This document shows, in pieces, positions 4,706 through 7,672 of a DNA stretch of 7,672 bases (within the stretch, counting starts at the first letter, position 1; the number at the start of each line of letters is the position of its first letter). The DNA is from an uncultured Clostridia bacterium (GTDB lineage: Bacteria > Bacillota > Clostridia > Oscillospirales > Acutalibacteraceae). The notes beneath the pieces are model-generated. The model ran no database searches and had not been told where the DNA came from. It saw nothing but the letters and a program-made list of their open reading frames with translations. A program made the position numbers and the translations under genes. Location: contig CAMYWU010000065.1 of the NCBI GenBank assembly GCA_947302895.1, positions 1-7,672 of the forward strand, read 5' to 3'.

Positions 4706-6049
4706 ATGAGTAAGCTCACAAAAGAAGAAGTTTTAAAAAGCGCAAAAGAAAACAATGTTGAATTTGTCCGTCTTCAGTTCACCGATTTGTTCGGCAGAAT
4801 GAAGAATGTTGCAATCACACTTTCACAGCTTGAAAAAGCACTTGATAATGAGTGTATGTTTGACGGTTCCTCAATCGACGGCTTTGTTCGTATTGATGAA
4901 AGTGATATGTATCTTCATCCTGATTTTGATACCTGGGCAATTGTTCCCTGGAGAAAGCACCAGCAAATCCAGACAGGAAGACTTATTTGCTCGGTTTATA
5001 AAGCAGATAACAAAACCCCGTTTGAGGGCGACCCGAGAAATATTTTAATCAAGGTTATGGAGGAAGCAAGAAAGCTTGGCTACGGCTTCAATGTTGGTCC
5101 TGAATGCGAGTTCTTCCTCTTCAAGCTTGATGAGGATGGCAAGCCAACCATTGAAACAGGGGACGAGGCAGGCTATTTCGACCTCAACCCGATTGACCAC
5201 GGCGAAAACTGCCGCCGTGATATCTGTCTTGCTCTTGAAAATATGGGCTATACAATCGAGGCTTCGCACCACGAGGTTGCTCAGGGTCAGCACGAAATTG
5301 ACTTCCAGTTCGGCGACGGACTTCTTACTGCCGACAGAGTTATGACCTTCAAGCACGTTGTTAAAACCTATGCAACAAAGCATGGTCTTCATGCAACCTT
5401 TATGCCAAAGCCGATTCACGGCATTAACGGAAGCGGTATGCATACCAATATGAGCCTTTACAATGTTGAAACAGGCAAAAACGTTTTTGACGATCCAGAC
5501 GGCGAGCTTGGTCTTTCAAAGGAAGCATATTCCTTTATCGCAGGTATTATGGAGCATATCAAGGGTATTGCAGTTTTCTCAAACCCGACCGTAAACTCTT
5601 ATAAGCGCCTTGTTCCGGGCTATGAGGCTCCGAGCTATCTTGTTTGGAGCACATCAAACAGAAGCTGCCTTGTTCGTATTCCTGCATCAAGGGGCAAGGG
5701 AACAAGAGTTGAGCTTCGCTGTCCCGACCCGACCTGCAACCCCTATCTTGAAATGGCGCTCTGCCTTGCAGCAGGTCTCGACGGAATTAAGAGAGGTCTT
5801 GTTCCGAAGCCGTCATATGATGATAACGTTTTCGTTCTTTCCGATGACGAGCTTAAGCAGGAGGGTATTGATTGCCTTCCCGGTTCACTTGAAGAAGCAA
5901 TTAAGGAAGCGGAAAAGGATCCGTTTATCAAGGAAACACTCGGCGCTCATATCTTTGATAACTATATCGAAGGCAAAAAGCGTGAATGGGATGAATACAG
6001 AACCCAGATAAGCGAGTGGGAAGTTAAGAGATATATGTTTAATCATTAA
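4706..6049 (+). CDS. glnA: Glutamine synthetase, type I (GSI-alpha)
   Basis: This cytoplasmic dodecameric enzyme makes glutamine from glutamate, ammonia and ATP. The 447-residue length matches Firmicutes GSI-alpha, which lacks the insertion and the adenylylated Tyr site of the longer GSI-beta enzymes. Visible active-site segments are FDGSSIDGFVRIDESDMYL (residues 52-70), GPECEFFLF (131-139; E133, E135), HHEVAQGQHEIDF (188-200; E190, E197), NGSGMHTNMSL (241-251; H246), NSYKRLVPGYEAPSYLVW (297-314; R301, E307) and RVELRCPDPTCNPYLEMAL (334-352; E336, R338). R62 is the residue tied to glutamine feedback inhibition in the Bacillus enzyme. The start has AGGAGG 8 bases upstream. Expression should be gated by the three leader modules, and the adjacent ammonium transporter carries the same module, pointing to shared nitrogen control by antitermination. 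Confidence 0.97.
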   Translation: MSKLTKEEVLKSAKENNVEFVRLQFTDLFGRMKNVAITLSQLEKALDNECMFDGSSIDGFVRIDESDMYLHPDFDTWAIVPWRKHQQIQTGRLICSVYKADNKTPFEGDPRNILIKVMEEARKLGYGFNVGPECEFFLFKLDEDGKPTIETGDEAGYFDLNPIDHGENCRRDICLALENMGYTIEASHHEVAQGQHEIDFQFGDGLLTADRVMTFKHVVKTYATKHGLHATFMPKPIHGINGSGMHTNMSLYNVETGKNVFDDPDGELGLSKEAYSFIAGIMEHIKGIAVFSNPTVNSYKRLVPGYEAPSYLVWSTSNRSCLVRIPASRGKGTRVELRCPDPTCNPYLEMALCLAAGLDGIKRGLVPKPSYDDNVFVLSDDELKQEGIDCLPGSLEEAIKEAEKDPFIKETLGAHIFDNYIEGKKREWDEYRTQISEWEVKRYMFNH

Positions 6050-6064
6050 TCAATTAAACCTATC

Positions 6065-6117
6065 AAGGCTTCCCCTTGGGGGGAAGCTGTCAGCGTAAGC
6101 TGACTGATGAGGGGAAA
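6065..6117. repeat. Clostridial-type intergenic palindromic repeat
   Basis: The element contains TTCCCC (6070-6075), which can pair either with the nearby GGGGAA (6080-6085) or with the distal GGGGAA (6111-6116). It also contains a perfect inner hairpin, GTCAGC (6089-6094) with GCTGAC (6099-6104), closed by a GTAA tetraloop. I recall very similar intergenic elements dispersed in Ruminococcaceae and related gut clostridia; this is memory, not a search. It may also serve as the 3' end structure of the glnA mRNA, although no T-run follows. Confidence 0.55.
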
Positions 6118-6130
6118 TTATATTATTTTA

Positions 6131-6180
6131 TTTGCAACGGGGCAGACAAAGGATTTCATCCTTATCTGTCCCGTTCTCTT
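6131..6180 (+). promoter_or_regulatory. amt leader module: hexaloop antiterminator with overlapping terminator
   Basis: TTTGC (6131-6135) pairs with GCAGA (6142-6146) around the hexaloop AACGGG, the same loop as glnA module 1. The competing hairpin spans 6136-6175: eleven pairs from 6136-6146 with 6165-6175, then further pairs after one mismatch and a bulge, with loop TTC and a pyrimidine-rich tail TTCTCTTCCT. Two of the five small-hairpin pairs differ from the glnA copies by compensatory change, which supports the fold. Confidence 0.65.
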
Positions 6181-6187
6181 CCTAAAT

Positions 6188-6268
6188 AAGGGGGTGCTCC
6201 CTTTTGCCTTTATTGTGGGGATGTTGTAAACTTCTCTGCCTCTCGGGGAGCATTCTCTATTAGGGAAT
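6188..6268 (+). other. Remainder of the amt leader with two small hairpins
   Basis: AAGGG (6188-6192) pairs with CCCTT (6199-6203), loop GGTGCT, followed by a short T-run: a weak terminator-like structure. ATTCTC (6252-6257) pairs with GGGAAT (6263-6268), loop TATTA, directly before the AGGAGG ribosome binding site at 6271-6276, so it could modulate translation. Neither hairpin has the A1/G4 hexaloop. No gene lies in 6050-6280. Confidence 0.35.
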
Positions 6269-6280
6269 ATAGGAGGATTT

Positions 6281-7672
6281 ATGAGCAATTCAGTTTTAAA
6301 CGCTGTTAATGAAAGCGTGTTCGGCGTTTGGTTTTTAATTGGTGCTGCGCTTGTATTCTTTATGCAATGCGGTTTTGCGATGGTTGAAAGCGGCTTCACC
6401 AGAGCAAAAAACGCCGGAAATATTATTATGAAAAACCTTATGGATTTCTGTATCGGCGCTGTTATGTTCATTCTTCTCGGCTTCGGTCTTATGATGGGCG
6501 AGGAGTGTCTTGGCGGTCTTGTTGGTATGCCGACTCTCGGAGTTTTTACCGATTATGCGCATTTCGATTGGTCAAACTTTGTTTTTAACCTCGTTTTCTG
6601 CGCAACGGCGGCAACAATTGTTTCGGGCGCCATGGCTGAGAGAACAAAGTTTTCAGCGTACTGCATTTATTCGGCGGTTATTTCAGCAGTTGTTTATCCG
6701 ATTGAGGCGGGCTGGATATGGAACAGCGGCGGTTTTCTTGCAAAGCTCGGTTTCCACGATTTCGCAGGCTCAACGGCAATTCATATGGTTGGCGGTATTG
6801 CAGCATTCATCGGTGCGGCAATCCTCGGTCCCCGTATCGGAAAATATAAAACAGATAAAAAAACAGGCAAGAAGCTTGCAAGAGCTATCCCGGGTCATAA
6901 CCTGACTGTTGGCGCACTTGGAGTTTTCATTCTATGGTTTGGCTGGTACGGCTTCAACGGAGCTGCGGCAACCAATACCGATATGCTTGCAAGCATATTC
7001 TTAACAACAACTCTTGCCCCCTCAATTGCAACGGTTGTAACAATGGTTTTCACCTGGGTTAAGGATGGCAAGCCCGATGTTTCAATGAGCCTTAACGCCT
7101 CGCTTGCAGGTCTGGTTGCAATAACTGCTTCTTGCGATTGCACGGATGCGCTTGGTTCAATTATTATCGGCGCCGTTTCGGGAATTTTGGTTGTTGTTGC
7201 AGTTGAGTTCATTGATAAAAAGCTCCATGTTGACGACCCCGTCGGCGCTTGCGCAGTTCATCTTGTAAACGGAATATGGGGAACCTTTGCGGTAGGCTTG
7301 TTTTCAACAGGCGCAAACGATGTTGGCAAGGGCTTGTTCTATGGCGGTGGCTTCAAACAGCTTGGAACTCAGGCAATTGGCTTTTTATGTGTTGCAAGCT
7401 GGACCGTATGCACAATGCTGATTGTGTTTAAATTGATAAATAAAATCCACGGACTTCGTGTTAGCAAGGAAGAGGAAATCAAGGGACTTGATGCAACCGA
7501 GCATAATCTTCCCTCAGCATATGCGGACTTTATGCCTGCAATGGCATTTGCAACCTCTGCTTCAATGAAAGCGGCTCTGCCCGAAGCAAGGGAGGTTACA
7601 GGTGCACCCATTGAGCCCGTTGAAAGAGCTGTTCCCGTTGAATCCTTCCTTGTTAAGAAACAGCCCAAGCTT
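6281..7672 (+). CDS. amt: Ammonium transporter (Amt/MEP/Rh), 3' end outside window
   Basis: Amt is a trimeric membrane channel-transporter for ammonium. ATG 6281 follows AGGAGG (6271-6276), and the frame stays open for 464 codons to the window edge. About eleven hydrophobic segments cover residues 12-388. Key marks are WFLIGAALVFFMQCGFAMVE near the N-terminus, D160 in the HDFAGSTAIH stretch, the twin pore histidines H168 and H327, LWFGWYGFNGAA (219-230) and DDPVGACAVHLVNGIWGTF (318-336). D160 and H168 fall at the same numbers as in E. coli AmtB. The Amt domain ends near ATEHNLPSAYADF (405-417), yet at least 47 more residues follow, rich in Ala, Pro, Glu and Val. Several clostridial Amt proteins continue here into a fused PII (GlnB) domain, so a fusion is plausible but not visible. 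Its leader shares the glnA-type module. Confidence 0.95.
   Translation, partial: MSNSVLNAVNESVFGVWFLIGAALVFFMQCGFAMVESGFTRAKNAGNIIMKNLMDFCIGAVMFILLGFGLMMGEECLGGLVGMPTLGVFTDYAHFDWSNFVFNLVFCATAATIVSGAMAERTKFSAYCIYSAVISAVVYPIEAGWIWNSGGFLAKLGFHDFAGSTAIHMVGGIAAFIGAAILGPRIGKYKTDKKTGKKLARAIPGHNLTVGALGVFILWFGWYGFNGAAATNTDMLASIFLTTTLAPSIATVVTMVFTWVKDGKPDVSMSLNASLAGLVAITASCDCTDALGSIIIGAVSGILVVVAVEFIDKKLHVDDPVGACAVHLVNGIWGTFAVGLFSTGANDVGKGLFYGGGFKQLGTQAIGFLCVASWTVCTMLIVFKLINKIHGLRVSKEEEIKGLDATEHNLPSAYADFMPAMAFATSASMKAALPEAREVTGAPIEPVERAVPVESFLVKKQPKL

Noticed and set aside
6099..6126. Own promoter for amt (GCTGAC at 6099-6104 with TATTAT at 6121-6126)
   Set aside because: The -35 is poor and falls inside the palindromic repeat, and initiation would fall inside the hexaloop hairpin stem. 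It remains possible, but I could not support it over read-through from glnA.
6510..6905. Overlapping plus-strand reading frame within amt
   Set aside because: It is a shadow of the amt frame, with low-complexity Arg/Gln-rich translation and no ribosome binding site.
7667..7672. Window ends exactly on AAGCTT, suggesting a cloning boundary
   Set aside because: A six-base match at an edge is weak evidence, and nothing else indicates vector or assembly artefact.

Overview
The window looks like a chromosomal segment of a low-to-mid GC Bacillota, most likely a gut-type clostridium (Oscillospiraceae/Ruminococcaceae-like). The clues are a DapL-type lysine pathway gene, a 447-residue GSI-alpha glutamine synthetase, strong AGGAGG ribosome binding sites, a clostridial-type zinc ABC operon and clostridial-looking intergenic palindromes. 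Species assignment is inference. All genes are on the plus strand and none looks broken. The first gene (dapL) and the last (amt) are cut by the window edges.

Layout. (1) 1-452: C-terminal part of LL-diaminopimelate aminotransferase. (2) 444-640: a mosaic of palindromes that begins inside the last codons of dapL and ends in a clear intrinsic terminator. (3) 658-4373: a zinc-uptake operon. A 7-1-7 Fur-family-type operator overlaps a good sigma-A promoter. It is followed by a 98-residue Cys/His-rich membrane protein, a ZnuA-like lipoprotein, ZnuC, ZnuB and a second lipoprotein with two related halves. (4) 4374-4705: an AT-rich intergenic region with a promoter and a leader carrying three tandem antiterminator/terminator modules. 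(5) 4706-6049: glnA. (6) 6050-6280: an intergenic palindromic repeat, then a fourth copy of the same antiterminator/terminator module. (7) 6281 to the end: an Amt ammonium transporter, still open at the window edge.

The most interesting signal is the RNA leader system. Each module has a short hairpin with hexaloop AACGG(A/G) whose 3' side is also the 5' side of a strong intrinsic terminator, so the two folds exclude each other. The glnA and amt copies differ at two stem pairs by compensatory changes, which supports the small hairpin. The hexaloop has A at position 1 and G at position 4, the hallmark of RNA targets of ANTAR-domain antiterminators, which control nitrogen genes in other bacteria. 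Here the hairpins are single, not the usual P1-P2 pair, and three are stacked in series before glnA. The simplest reading is nitrogen-responsive antitermination that co-controls ammonium uptake and assimilation.

The zinc operon is a second coherent unit. Its first and last genes are unrecognised proteins with dense Cys/His ligands or an extracytoplasmic lipoprotein form, so they are candidate zinc-handling accessories to the ABC transporter.
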